Of a DNA stretch of 64,000 nucleotides, positions 1 through 12,415 are shown in pieces. The notes under the pieces are model-generated. The model did not search any database. It saw nothing but the letters and a program-made list of their open reading frames with translations, and was not told the DNA's origin. Numbering within the stretch: position 1 is the stretch's first letter; every line of letters begins with the position of its first letter. A program made the position numbers and the translations under genes. Origin of the DNA: Stictocephala bisonia (Eukaryota; Arthropoda; Insecta; Hemiptera; Membracidae); NCBI GenBank assembly GCA_035578905.1, contig JAQJVL010002554.1:1-64000 (forward strand), written 5' to 3'.

Positions 1-1147
1 CCACAGTTGATGCAATGGATATTTTGGTTAGGGTAGCTTTGTCAGCCTTCGAAAAGAAGGCATTCGCTCAGGCCACATTATGTGATTGAGTCGAGCTTTT
101 GAATGCGTAAGTCACGACAAATTACTATATAAGCTGAATTACAATGGTATATCTGGCATTCAGCTTCAGTTTTTTAAATCCTATCTTGAAAACCGCCGAC
201 AAAAGGTATTTCTGAATGAACTGTGGTCTGAAGAGGTTAAGGTGGAATGTGGGGTGCCTCAGGTTTCAGTATTGGGACCACTTCTTTTTTTAATATGCAT
301 AAACAACTTACCCAATTCAGTAAAATCTAAATCACTGCTTTATGCTGATGATACTACTTTTGTAAACATTGGAAGTAGTCTCGATCAACTCATTGATCAG
401 ACTAAAAACACATTAAAATCAGCCTCCGATTGGTTCTTGGCAAACGGGTTTCATTTAAATGAAGAGAAAACTAAATCTATTATATTTAGCTTAAGAGCGA
501 TGGATAATGAGATCTGTACATCCAATAGAATTGAAACTGTCACTAGTGCTAAGTTTCTAGGAATTTATTTCGATAACCACTTAACATGGGGGCCTCACAT
601 AGATTACATATCCAAGAAGTTATCAAGCACCTTGTTTTTAATAAGGCGCCTCACCTTATGTGTTAGCAGTAGCTACATCATATCGGCATACTACACCTAC
701 TTCCAATCGATTATGAGGTACGGACTTATTCTTTGGGGTAATTGTAGCAGAGCTAATGAAATACTCATCCTTCAAAAAAAGGCAATCCGAATCATGACAA
801 AATCAAATAGTTTAGAACACTGTAGGCCTCTTTTCATAAGCACTGGAATTCAGACGGTTATTAATTTATACTTGTATGACATAATGCAATACATTCTAAA
901 TCATCCAGAGTTTTTACATTTCAATGAAACTTGTAAATATGAAATTCGTAACAACATCCGGGCTGTGATTGGTTTCCACAGACTGAATAAGAGCTTATCC
1001 AGTCACACTGTAATAAGCATTAAAATAGATAATAAACTTGTCACTTTAATTCAAAAATATCAACCCAAAGCTTTCTTGACAAATTTTATTGCTGGCTACT
1101 TAGAAACCCATTTTATTCAATTGACGAATTTTTTAGTTTTGATTTAA
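1..1147 (+). pseudogene. Non-LTR retrotransposon reverse transcriptase, 5'-truncated by the window edge
   Basis: This is the C-terminal half of a LINE ORF2 of the jockey/CR1 general type, whose enzyme copies element RNA at a nicked target. The long open frame runs from 86 to 1147 (353 codons). A coding match continues upstream in another frame to base 1: the RT block ending in Cys-Asp reads to about 85, then one base seems to be missing before Leu-Ser-Arg-Ala-Phe-Glu, so a 1-nt frameshift lies near 84-88. Visible motifs are the variant GVPQVSVLGPLLF block (usually PQGS) and the catalytic YADD at about residues 86-89, followed by the thumb and the usual C-terminal LILWGN-like segment. The copy is fairly young, because 353 codons stay open. 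It lacks the endonuclease and ORF1 within this window. The class is firm; the exact clade was not determined. Confidence 0.9.
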
Positions 1148-1440
1148 TTGAATTTTAAGTATTACATACGATTAACTCATGCTTACCCCAGATAACAGAG
1201 GTAATTAATGAAAATGTACTGAGGCCCCTTCCCTTAAGTAACCTTAAGGGTAATCGAAATAAAAGATAAGCATTGCAAAAAGATATTTTGCTAACCCTAT
1301 TTAATAGTTTAATATGTTATATATTTATTATATGTTAGGTTAAATTATATTAAGAATGACTTGGCAATATATAGCTGCAATTATGACTCTGTCAATGCTG
1401 TAAAGTTTAATGGCAATAAAGGATTATTATTATTATTATA
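1148..1440 (+). mobile_element. 3' UTR and tail of the LINE at the left edge
   Basis: Non-coding sequence after the ORF2 stop. It ends in a polyadenylation-like AATAAA at about 1416-1421 followed by a run of ATT triplets (about 1422-1440), a common simple-repeat terminus of non-LTR elements. I take about 1440 as the element end. The next tandem array begins about 28 bases later. Confidence 0.6.
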
Positions 1441-1467
1441 TGTACAAATCAATAAATAAATAAAAGA

Positions 1468-2885
1468 GGAAGGGCAAGTTGAGTGGTATCTATTGTGGAA
1501 GGGAGCGCCAGTTGACAGACGTGTGTTGAGTGGGTGGGGGGGATAGTTAATGGTCACGTATAGGTTAAAAGGAAGGGTAAGTTGAGTGGTATATATTATG
1601 GAATGAAGAGCCAGTTGACAGACTTGTGTTGAGTGTGAGGGAAGTTTAGTTAATTGTCGTTAATAGGTTGATAAACAATCATGAAGCAACTGGTTCAAAG
1701 AAGAGAGGTATAATGAAGAAGAACCGAGCCAGAAAGGCCACGGGGTGGACACCCGGGTTTAAGCAGCCCGTGAAAATAAATAACTGCTACCACGGGGTGG
1801 GGAGCCCCTCACTGGTTTACCCCAACCAAGTGAGCCCCACACACAGCCGAATTGAGTAAGCTGTGGGTTGGATTCGTGGGGGCAGTGGTTTTTATTCAGA
1901 AAGAATAAAAAGCTAGAAACATCCAAGACCTACGCCAGTCAAAGTAAAGATACCAAGCATGAAGGAAGTAACTGGAAACCCCCACACAAATGACAAACCT
2001 CCTGGACACGACAACTCAAAAAGACACTTTCGGAAAGATTATCAAAATTCTAATTGGAATAATCAGAAGCACAAGGACATGACATAAAAAAAAGTACCAC
2101 ATCAAATGAACACTCTCGATCAAGACATCCCCAAATACTAACAGGGAAGAAATTCCCGCCCATCCCCTCCTCCCAGTGGACCAGCCTTGGATCCCCCGCT
2201 GGAAAAGCGGACTTGGAGAAGAAAGGCAAACAAACAACTAACCTCATTAACACAAGGCAAGGAAATTATTTTTAGACAGAATAAAAACTAACAACGATTA
2301 AGGAATAAGAAGCACTGATATTCCGAAAGGAAGGTGCAGTGTGTGTGGTACGAGAAAAAAAAATAGGTTGATAGGAAAGGCAAATTGAGTGGTATATATT
2401 ATTGAAGGTACAGCCAGATGAAAGGTGTGTGTTGGAATGTGAGGGAAGTTTAGTTAATGGTCGTTAATAGGTTGATAGGAAGGGCAAGTTGGGTGGTATA
2501 TATTATGGAATGGAGAGCCAGTTGACGGACGTGTGTTGAGTGGGTGGGAGGGATAGTTAATTGTCATGTATAGCTTTAGAGGAAGGACAAATTTAGTGGT
2601 ATATATTATGGAAGAGAAAGCCAGTTGATAGACGAGTGTTGAGTGGGAGGGTGGGTTGGTTAATTTTCGTGTATAGGTTAAGAAGAAGGGTAAGTTGAGT
2701 GGTATATACTATGGAAGGGAGAGCTAGATGAAAGGCGTGTGTTGGAGTGTGAGGGAAGTTTAGTTAATGGTCGTTGTTAAGTTAATAGGAAGGGCAAGTT
2801 GAGTGGTATCCATCATTGAAGGGAGACTCAGTTGATAGACGTGTGTTGAGTGGGAGGGAAGGAAAATAGATAGTCGATCCTAAGG
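1468..2885. repeat. Tandem array of about 105-bp units, interrupted
   Basis: Units start with GGAAGGGCAAGTTGAGTGGT or close variants at about 1468, 1571, 2374, 2478, 2581, 2693 and 2788. That is seven diverged copies of roughly 103-112 bp. Each carries a GCCAGTTGACAGACG-like block and a TTAATGGTCGT-like block. The array is split between its second and third units by an insertion at 1674-2363. No convincing coding content is seen. Confidence 0.85.
1674..2363 (+). mobile_element. Poly-A-tailed retroposed insertion with target-site duplication
   Basis: About 690 bp sits between two copies of AATAGGTTGATA (1662-1673 and 2362-2373). It ends in a run of nine A at about 2355-2363. Target duplication plus 3' poly-A is the signature of LINE-mediated retroposition. 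A 63-codon frame (1668-1859) and an Asn/Gln/Lys-rich stretch in another frame around 1960-2087 resemble the style of a LINE ORF1 or a retroposed mRNA, but no domain is recognisable. No pol III boxes were seen, so I do not call it a SINE. The source transcript is unknown. Confidence 0.7.
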
Positions 2886-3985
2886 TGGTAGGTTAGTAGA
2901 CAATAGACATCTTAAATTCTTCTTTAATCCTTAAATTATTATTTATGAAAGGCGCAGGTATGTTATTCATATGATTGGCACACATAAATATTCAAAAGTA
3001 AGTTAAATTATATAATAATATAATCCTTATATTATTATTTACATGCCGGTGAAAATCACTTTTCGATTACATAAGTCAGTAAGAAAATTACTATAAATGC
3101 AATTTCAGTTGTAATGCCTGGTAATTATAACTGAGCTGCGACCTACCTGTGAGTGTGTTCGCCTCCACTATGTCTTTGATCCGTATACTTTGTTCCAGGA
3201 ACGTGTTTTAAGCACAGGTAGTTAATTAACCTGGAGCTCGTAAGTTATGTAACTATTCGCCGTCGATGTAGAAAACTGATATGGTTTGTTTATCGTATAA
3301 ATTCCGATCGTTAACAAATATGCACTTAGTAATGTAGTATTATATATTGGATAAGTATTAGAGATTTTGTTAAAATTAATTCTGTATACCATTCTAGAAA
3401 TAATTAGGCCTAATAAGCAAGTTGCATTCGAGAGTTCAATTTCTAAAAGGTTTTTGTAATCTGTAGATAGAGTGATTATCTTCAGAAAATATCTATATTA
3501 TGGTATTTTCAGTATGATTGTTTAAAAATGTATGTCCAAAAATTGGTTGATTTCTGTAATTTGTTGTTCTAATCTAGATATTGAGATATAGTTTTTTTTT
3601 TTTCAAATACATTGGAGCTCTAATAAAAAGACCCTGTTCGTGCAAATATCATGTGCTGAGCATTTTACTATTCTACAAGCCTGACAAAACAATTTCGTTA
3701 GTGTCTTTATCTTAATATGTTATCTTTAACTTTTGTCCACTAAATAATCACTGTCAAAATTACGTACAAATGGTAAGGGTACATTTTGATTTTATTTTGA
3801 CTTGTATATTCACGTTATTTTACAGGTTAAAATATTAATCAAGATCAAAAATTAAATGCTGAAATTATTTGATCCGAAATCAAGCAAACAGACGTCGAGC
3901 ATTAAGATATGGTGGCGAAAGAGTGTGACGAGTGTGTCTGAGCGAATGTTGTCTTTGTAACAAACTAAGACAATTTAATAAAAAA
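2886..3985. other. AT-rich interval without recognised features
   Basis: No frame over 60 codons, no RNA gene and no clear repeat boundary were seen. It has the same base composition as the surrounding repeat-rich DNA and is probably decayed repeat or intronic/intergenic sequence. Confidence 0.5.
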
Positions 3986-3989
3986 GTAA

Positions 3990-5041
3990 AAATACTATGG
4001 ATTCTCAGACAAAGTAGTTAAATTAATCCAATCCTATCTCCAAAACCGATATCAGTCTGTATTTGTTAGGGGTAAATACTCAAAACAGTCACTCGTCAGA
4101 CATGGTGTTCCACAAGGATCCATTTTAGGACCAATCCTATTTATTATTTATATAAATGATTTAGCAAATTGTATTACAGATCAGTATTCTAAAATCTTAT
4201 TATACGCTGATGATATTTCACTTATTGTGTAAGGCTTAAATTACAATCATTTATATATATGAAGAAAATCCCAAATTATTAACAAGTGGTGTTCAGAAAA
4301 TAAATTAACAATTCATTACAAATAAAACACAAGATATATTATTTTCGTTGCATCCAAAAAAACTAATTGAAGAAGTGAAATTTTTAGGACTCACATATTA
4401 CTTAGAACGCCCGTAATGATTATATATCAAAAGGAATTTTTGCTCTACGAAGAATTAAGTATCATGTTAATACAGATCTTTTATTAAAAGTATACGATTA
4501 ATTCATCCACAGCCACTTATCTTACTGCACTCTACTTTGGAGTAACAGTCCTGGTGCTTTTTATATATTTAAATTACAAAAAAAGGCCATGAGAATAATA
4601 AAAATTATTCCCCAAAAGGCAAGCTGTAAACCGTTCTTTATGTCTTCTTCACCTTCTTTATATGTTTTTCACTGCTTATTATATATTAGACAAAATATTT
4701 CTAGATTTACAATTAAAAGTAGTTTGCATAACTACTCTATAATAAAAAAAAACATAAGATTTTTTTTTAATTTCATTTTTTATAAAGACGATCCTTTTTT
4801 TTATTAAATCAAATGTCTTGATGGCCACCCCAAACTGGTTGTATTACCTAGGGAGTGACCTTCTTATTCCACAAATATTAAATTTCATTAAGTAATATCA
4901 TTAAATTTATTTTACTTTATTTCAATTTTGATGTTATCATTTATATTATTTTAGAAATTAAGACATTTGGTTATCCAAACTGTACATATATGTGTAATCA
5001 ATGTATGTGGAATAAAGTTTCTTTTGAATTGAAATTGAATT
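3990..5041 (+). pseudogene. Decayed LINE reverse transcriptase (RT fingers/palm to 3' end)
   Basis: Translated fragments read as an RT. From 4014 the segment contains GVPQGSILGPILF-like and IYINDLA motifs, and the catalytic YADD at about 4204-4215, then a stop at about 4231. Further pieces follow in shifted frames: a KWCSENKL-like segment near 4285, an ALRRIKY-like segment near 4440, and the HSHLSYC...LLWSN C-terminal segment near 4510-4550. The last open piece is 4589-4807. The element ends near 5041 with AATAAAG followed by a TTGAA-type short repeat. Several stops and frameshifts make it dead. It is the same broad group as the LINE at the left edge but a different, older copy. Confidence 0.85.
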
Positions 5042-5273
5042 TAAAAATAAACTATTACACACATTATAAATTAATACATAGTTTTGAAAACAATTCAATC
5101 AAAATTGTAATAAATTATCATAACATAATATAAGAAATCTAAAAGAAGATACTTTTTCAAAAAACATTGAAATTTTACTTGGCCAAAAATTGTCTATTAG
5201 AATTGAAGATTTTAAATTTCAAAAACTGAAAGATTATCAACTATTTTTCCTTTTTCAATATATTTATTTTATA

Positions 5274-5542
5274 TTATTAGGACTTAATTAAATTCAACTG
5301 AGTTCCCTCAAAAACTTGAATTTAAATTATTTCACACAACATGTTTCGACTTACAGTAATTTTGAAGTATACAAATAACAAATTAAATCCTTTATTTATA
5401 ATATTAAATAATTATAAATAATTAAATACATTTATTTATACACTTGAAAATGACTATAAAGTCGAAACATGTTATGTGAAATAATTTAAATTAAAATTTT
5501 AGAGGTTACTCAGTTTGAATTTAATTATTAAGTCCTAATATT
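5274..5542. repeat. Short inverted-repeat (MITE-like) element
   Basis: Two arms of about 80-90 bp (about 5274-5355 and 5453-5542) are imperfect reverse complements. The left arm contains ATTATTTCACACAACATGTT and the right arm contains AACATGTTATGTGAAATAAT. The roughly 100-bp AT-rich centre does not pair. Size and structure fit a foldback or MITE; the family is unknown. Confidence 0.65.
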
Positions 5543-6119
5543 ACGCAAGTAACCCTAGTTCTTAAAATGATATTATTTAATATTAATTGACTATTTTATA
5601 TATTGTATGTCTAATACTTTTTTATTAAGTGAAGACATTGAAGATTATTATTATTACCAAGTTGTAGTTCCTTACAAAGTGCCATTAAATAATTAATATA
5701 CCAATGACAATGAATAATATCCCAGGTGGTTATCAGCTGATCTCTTTCCAAATTTGTTTGGCTCTGATTGGGATCAAACTGAGAACTATAAAGTTGGGGT
5801 TTGACTACTACGCTAACAACTGGAAGAAAATTATCTTTTCTTTAATATGATTTGTATACAGTTATTAGTATTTAAATTTGCAAAAAAGTGTATAAAAGTG
5901 GGCTGTTTAATTTTATAAAAAACGTTTTTAACGTTATATATTAGTACAATTATTAAGAGAATGATATTTCTGGGCCACTTAAAATTAGAACATTTATTTC
6001 ATATTATACGAACAATAGAACATTGATAAAATCTTAAAATCTGTTACGTATTGTGTTTTACGTTAGTTTATAATAACAATACAATATGTTCATTGTTATT
6101 AGGTGTGAACACAGGAATA
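5543..6119. other. AT-rich interval with one dispersed-repeat match
   Basis: No gene is seen. About 5725-5800 (containing GGTTATCAGCTGATCTCTTT) matches about 42465-42535, so part of this interval is a dispersed repeat. The last bases lead directly into the 29-bp satellite. Confidence 0.5.
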
Positions 6120-9100
6120 CTGCAATACCTCGGTAACTAGTTACCGTGCTGCAATACCTCCGTAACTAGTTACCGTGCTGCAATACATCGGTAACTAGTT
6201 ACCGTGCTGCAATACCTTGGTAACTAGTTACCGTGCTGCAAAACCTCGGTAACTAGTTACCGTGCTGCAATACCTCGGTAACTAGTTACCGTGCTGCAAT
6301 ACCTCGGTAACTAGTTACCGTGCTGCAATACCTCGGTAACTAGTTACCGTGCTGCAATACCTCGGTAACTAGTTACCGTGCTGCAATGCCTCGGTAACTA
6401 GTTACCGTGCTGCAATACCTCGGTAACTAGTTACCGTGCTGCAATACCTCGGTAACTAGTTACCGTGCTGCAATACCTCGGTAACTAGTTAACGTGCTGC
6501 AATACCTCGGTAACTAGTTACCGTGCTGCAATACCTCGGTAACTAGTTACCGTGCTGCAATACCTAGGTAACTAGTTACCGTGCTGCAATACCTCGGTAA
6601 CTAGTTACCGTGCTGCAATACCTCGGTAACTAGTTACCGAGCTGCAATACCTCGGTAACTTGTTACCGTGCTGCAATACCTCGGTAACTAGTTACCGTAC
6701 TGCAATACGTCGGTAACTAGTTACCGTGCTGCAATACCTCGGTAACTAGTTACCGTGCTGCAATACCTCGGTAACTAGTTACCGAGCTGCAATACCTCGG
6801 TAACTTGTTACCGTGCTGCAATACCTCGGTAACTAGTTACCGTACTGCAATATGTCGGTAACTAGTTACCGTGCTGCAATACCTCGGTAACTAGTTACCG
6901 TGCTGCAATACCTCGGTAACTAGTTACCGTGCTGCAATACCTCGGTAACTAGTTACCGTGCTGCAATACCTCGGTAACTAGTTACCGTGCTGCAATACCT
7001 CGGTAACTAGTTAACGTGCTGCAATACCTCGGTAACTAGTTACCGTGCTGCAATACCTCGGTAACTAGTTACCGTGCTGCAATACCTCGGTAACAAGTTA
7101 CCGTGCTGCAATACCTCGGTAACTAGTTACTGTGCTGCAATACCTCGGTAACTAGTTACCGTGCTGCAATACCTCGGTAACTAATTACCGTGCTGCAATA
7201 CCTCGGTAACTAGTTACTGTGCTGCAATACCTCGGTAACTAGTTACCGTGCTGCAATACCTCGGTAACTAGTTACCGTGCTGCAATACCTCGGTAACTAG
7301 TTACTGTGCTGCAATACCTCGGTAACAAGTTACCGTGCTGCAATACCTCGGTAACTAGTTACTGTGCTGCAATACCTCGGTAACTAGTTACCGTGCTGCA
7401 ATACCTCGGTAACTAGTTACCGTGCTGCAATACCTCGGTAACAAGTTACCGTGCTGCAATACCTCGGTAACTAGTTACTGTGCTGCAATACCTCGGTAAC
7501 TAGTTACCGTGCTGCAATACCTCGGCAACTAATTACCGTGCTGCAATACCTCGGTAACTAGTTACCGTGCTGCAATACCTCGGTAACTAGTTACCGTGCT
7601 GCAATACCTCGGTAACTAGTTACCGTGCTGCAATACCTCGGTAACTAGTTACCGTGCTGCAATTCCTCGGTAACTAGTTACCGTGCTGCAATTCCTCGGT
7701 AACTAGTTACCGTGCTGCAATACCTCGGTAACTAGTTACCGTGCTGCAATACCTCGGTAACTAGTTACCGTGCTGCAATTCCTCGGTAACTAGTTACCGT
7801 GCTGCAATACCTCGGTAACTAGTTACCGTGCTGCAATTCCTCGGTAACTAGTTACCGTGCTGCAATACCTCGGTAACTAGTTACCGTGCTGCAATTCCTC
7901 GGTAACTAGTTACCGTGCTGCAATACCTCGGTAACTAGTTACCGTGCTGCAATTCCTCGGTAACTAGTTACCGTGCTGCAATTCCTCGGTAACTAGTTAC
8001 CGTGCTGCAATACCTCGGTAACTAGTTACCGTGCTGCAATACCTCGGTAACTAGTTACCGTGCTGCAATTCCTCGGTAACTAGTTACCGTGCTGCAATAC
8101 CTCGGTAACTAGTTACCGTGCTGCAATTCCTCGGTAACTAGTTACCGTGCTGCAATACCTCGGTAACTAGTTACTGTGCTGCAATACCTCGGTAACTAGT
8201 TACCGTGCTGCAATACCTCGGTAACTAGTTACCGTGCTGCAATTCCTCGGTAACTAGTTACCGTGCTGCAATACCTCGGTAACTAGTTACCGTGCTGCAA
8301 TACCTCGGTAACTAGTTACCGTGCTGCAATACCTCGGTAACTAGTTACCGTGCTGCAATTCCTCGGTAACTAGTTACCGTGCTGCAATTCCTCGGTAACT
8401 AGTTACCGTGCTGCAATACCTCGGTAACTAGTTACCGTGCTGCAATACCTCGGTAACTAGTTACCGTGCTGCAATTCCTCGGTAACTAGTTACCGTGCTG
8501 CAATACCTCGGTAACTAGTTACCGTGCTGCAATACCTCGGTAACAAGTTACCGTGCTGCAATACCTCGGTAACTAGTTACTGTGCTGCAATACCTCGGTA
8601 ACTAGTTACCGTGCTGCAATACCTCGGTAACTAGTTACCGTGCTGCAATACCTCGGTAACTAGTTACTGTGCTGCAATACCTCTGTAACTAGTTACCGTG
8701 CTGCAATACCTCGGTAACTAGTTACCGTGCTGCAATACCTCGGTAACTAGTTACTGTGCTGCAATACCTCGGTAACTAGTTACCGTGCTGCAATACCTCG
8801 GTAACAAGTTACCGTGCTGCAATACCTCGGTAACTAGTTACTGTGCTGCAATACCTCGGTAACTAGTTACCGTGCTGCAATACCTCGGTAACTAGTTACC
8901 GTGCTGCAATACCTCGGTAACTAGTTACCGTGCTGCAATACCTCGGTAACTAGTTACCGTGCTGCAATTCCTCGGTAACTAGTTACCGTGCTGCAATACC
9001 TCGGTAACTAGTTACCGTGCTGCAATACCTCGGTAACTGGTTACCGTGCTGCAATACCTCGGTAACTAGTTACCGTGCTGCAATACCTCGGTAACAAGTT

Positions 9101-10073
9101 ACCGTGCTGCAATACCTCGGTAACTAGTTACCGTGCTGCAATACCTCGGTAACTAGTTACCGTGCTGCAATACCTCGGTAACTAGTTACCGTGCTGCAAT
9201 ACCTCGGTAACTAGTTACCGTGCTGCAATACCTCGGTAACTAGTTACCGTGCTGCAATACCTCGGTAACTAGTTACCGTGCTGCAATACCTCGGTAACTA
9301 GTTACCGTGCTGCAATACCTCGGTAACTAGTTACCGTGCTGCAATACCTCGGTAACTAGTTACCGTGCTGCAATACCTCGGTAACTAGTTACCGTGCTGC
9401 AATTCCTCGGTAACTAGTTACCGTGCTGCAATACCTCGGTAACAAGTTACCGTGCTGCAATACCTCGGTAACTAGTTACCGTGCTGCAATACCTCGGTAA
9501 CTAGTTACCGTGCTGCAATACCTCGGTAACTAGTTACCGTGCTGCAATACCTCGGTAACTAGTTACCGTGCTGCAATACCTCGGTAACTAGTTACCGTGC
9601 TGCAATACCTCGGTAACTAGTTACCGTGCTGCAATACCTCGGTAACTAGTTACCGTGCTGCAATACCTCGGTAACAAGTTACCGTGCTGCAATACCTCGG
9701 TAACTAGTTACTGTGCTGCAATACCTCGGTAACTAGTTACCGTGCTGCAATACCTCGGTAACTAGTTACCGTGCTGCAATACCTCGGTAACTAGTTACCG
9801 TGCTGCAATACCTCGGTAACTAGTTACCGTGCTGCAATACCTCGGTAACTAGTTACCGTGCTGCAATACCTCGGTAACTAGTTACCGTGCTGCAATACCT
9901 CGGTAACTAGTTACCGTGCTGCAATACCTCGGTAACTAGTTACCGTGCTGCAATACCTCGGTAACTAGTTACCGTGCTGCAATACCTCGGTAACTAGTTA
10001 CTGTGCTGCAATACCTCGGTAACTAATTACCGTGCTGCAATACCTCAGTAACTTGTTGCCGTGCTGCAATACC
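6120..10073. repeat. 29-bp satellite array, 136 units, each with a 16-bp perfect palindrome
   Basis: The unit is CTGCAATACCTCGGTAACTA followed by GTTACCGTG (29 bp). It contains the perfect palindrome CGGTAACTAGTTACCG, whose core ACTAGT is a SpeI site. The first unit starts at 6120 and the last partial unit at 10064. That span is exactly 136 x 29, and phase checks at 7077, 8092 and 8991 are also exact multiples of 29, so I detect no net indel across 3.9 kb. Variation is almost all single-base: AATTCCT for AATACCT, a central CAAG for CTAG, TTACTG for TTACCG. The period is not a multiple of three and no coding function is suggested. Confidence 0.97.
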
Positions 10074-10319
10074 AACATTTGTTGACATAGTAGGAGGCCA
10101 TGAGTAGTCTGTAATATAATTTTTTTATTCTTATTTGAAATTTAGCAAAATAATTTTTGTGCAGAACCCTTTGTGAAGACGATGAGGCACGTCATTGGCA
10201 AACCTCAAAGGAATATTTTCGCACTCTCTTATTTTATACCTTTAGAAGAAATTTTTTCTTAATTTAGTACGATTTGAAACATATCAGTATACCAATTATT
10301 TCTCAGTGATATATGAATT
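10074..10319. other. Unique-looking spacer between satellite and LINE remnant
   Basis: The palindromic unit stops abruptly at 10073. No repeat unit or open frame is seen here. Confidence 0.4.
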
Positions 10320-11045
10320 GTGTTGGATGCGCCAATAATTGTTTCTAGGAACACATATCAGAAAATTTTACTTTTTAGAAATATTTGTGACAAATCATTA
10401 TTACGTACACTTTACTTCACTTTAATTCGTTCATGGTTGCAGTATGGAATAATTTGTTGGGGAAATGCTTTCAAATATCTATTAGATAGACTAAGAACAA
10501 CTCAAAATCATTATATCCGTATCATTTTCAAAAAGCAAAAACGAGAAAGCTCTTTTCCATTATATTCAGAATTAAAAATACTACTAATACAACATCTATA
10601 CGTATATAAAGTGTTAAGACTATTTTATATCAGAAGTGGAAATCAAGGGACTAATGACCTTTTTTATAAAACCAGAAACTTTGTAACTAAAACTTTTAGA
10701 ATCCCTAAAGTCAGTAAAGTAGTTTTTAGACAGGAGTATTTATACAATGGACCTAAATATTTTAATCAATTTAATTCATGTAAAAAACTGTATCAATATA
10801 AATTTTCTTGTTCTGCATTGCAATTGTGGCTCCTTCTCCAAGAAAAAATTGACTTTTTAAATTCAGTAATATCCTAACAAACAATTTTATTCTTTTAAAC
10901 CAATAGCAGTATTTTTTCCTACCTGTATTTTCTTATTTTGTACATTGTTTATATAATTATTATTTTTTATATTAATATAAGTCTAATGTTTATAATTTTG
11001 AATAAATTGTCGTATGTACTGACACTGTATAAATATAATTTAATT
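10320..11045 (+). pseudogene. LINE ORF2 C-terminal fragment and 3' tail
   Basis: A 185-codon open frame (10320-10877) holds only the post-RT C-terminal region of a LINE protein: an LLRTLYFTLIRSWLQYGIICWGN segment (residues about 28-50), then basic and hydrophobic sequence. No YADD, endonuclease or ORF1 is present, so the copy is 5'-truncated, the usual result of incomplete reverse transcription. The tail ends at about 11045 with short AT-rich repeats. It differs from the remnant at 3990-5041, which also contains its own C-terminal region, so they are separate insertions. Confidence 0.75.
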
Positions 11046-11270
11046 TTAATTCAAGAGCAGCAGCTGTTGCAGAGAGCTCACAAGTTGTTTAAGTGAATAT
11101 GGACACTTTTTATTTAATTTTTATTAATAGTTGAACTCATGTTGGCCAATAGTTGGACTGGTAACCGGCCAGCATTACTTTCCAAGTTTTTGTCATATTT
11201 GTTTTTAAAATGTCATGTTATTGATGGAAATAAATCATTTATTCATATTTAACAAGAATATACACATATA

Positions 11271-11847
11271 CTAGGGGGTACCCCTGCACGCTTCGCATGC
11301 CAACCCCGATTGTCGGTTTCGGCCTCTGAATGTGACTTTGACTATAAATAATAGTAGAGTATCTGTGTAACGTAAAATCACAATATTAAATTTATTTACA
11401 GTATCTCACTAACATTACTTGCGTTGCTACCTATTTATTAGTATAGGGTATTATCACAGTATGTGTTTTATACCGTGGTATTACTTAACCTATTTTAAAC
11501 GTGTTTTTTTTCATTTGTTTTTGTTCAACAGCTGAAGATTAAACTCTTAATGCATCAATAGGGCAATGTAAAATATACACAGTAAACATATTTATTTATT
11601 TACACTACAGCTGTTATTAATTTACTAAAATCAACCCAATTTTATTCTTATGGAAAAATGAAATTTTTAGGGGCTGTTTGTACCCCTTACGAATGGATAC
11701 CAAAAAATCCTTTCTTAGTGATTCCATTCAATACTAAAGCTGACTTCCTTTAAAATTTCGTGTAAATCCGTTCGGTGGTTTTTGAGATTTCGCGATGAGT
11801 GAGTGAGTGAGTGAGTCAGAATGTGTCATTTGGCTTTTTATATATTA
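11271..11847 (+). mobile_element. Dispersed repeat family A, copy 1
   Basis: Starts CTAGGGGGTACCCCTGCACG, continues with GCATGCCAACCCCG and ends in a TGAGTGAGTGAGTGAGTCAG block and GGCTTTTTATATATTA. The near-end GTTCGGTGGTTTTTGAGAT resembles the tail style of non-autonomous retroelements, while the CTAG start/end context also recalls Helitrons. I leave the class open. Related copies start at 11848, 19764 and 39766. Confidence 0.7.
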
Positions 11848-12415
11848 CTAGGAGACACCCCTGCACATTCGCATGCCAACCCCAACGCTCGTGCGGTCGG
11901 GCACGATACACCTCTGCCTTCGGCCTCGGCATGTGACTTTTGACTACAAATAATAGTAGATTAACCGTATAAATTAAAATGACAATATTAAATTTATTTA
12001 CAGTATTTCACTTAAACTACTTGCGTTGCTACCTATTTATTATTACAGTGTTACTTAGCCTGTTTCTAACGTGTTTATTTCATTTTTGATTTTGTTCAAT
12101 AGCTGAAGATTAACCTCTTAATACATGAATAGGGTAATGTAAAATATACAAAATAAAGATGTTTATTTATTTACAAAACAGCTGTTATTAATTTACTAAA
12201 ATCAACCCAATGTTATTCTTATGGAACAAAGGAAATGTTGAGGGGCTGTTTGTACCCCTTAGGAATGGAGTTTCGAAAAACCCTTTCTTAGTGGGTCCCT
12301 TCGATACTAAAGCTAACTTGCTTTAAAGTTTCGTGTAAATCCATTTGGTGGTTTTTGAGATTTCGAGATCAGTCAGTGAGTGAGTGTTATTTGGCTTTTA
12401 TTTGTGTAGATACAG
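11848..12415 (+). mobile_element. Dispersed repeat family A, copy 2 (head-to-tail with copy 1)
   Basis: Begins CTAGGAGACACCCCTGCACA directly after copy 1 and follows it block by block. Both share AATAATAGTAGA, ATTAAATTTATTTACAGTAT, the CTGTTTGTACCCCTTA block, and a TGAGTGAGTG end. It has diverged by many substitutions and small indels. Direct abutment of two copies suggests tandem duplication or insertion of one copy at the end of another. Confidence 0.7.

Noticed and set aside
6120..10073. CRISPR-like array, because of regular short palindromic repeats
   Set aside because: Units abut directly with no variable spacers, and the genome context is eukaryotic.
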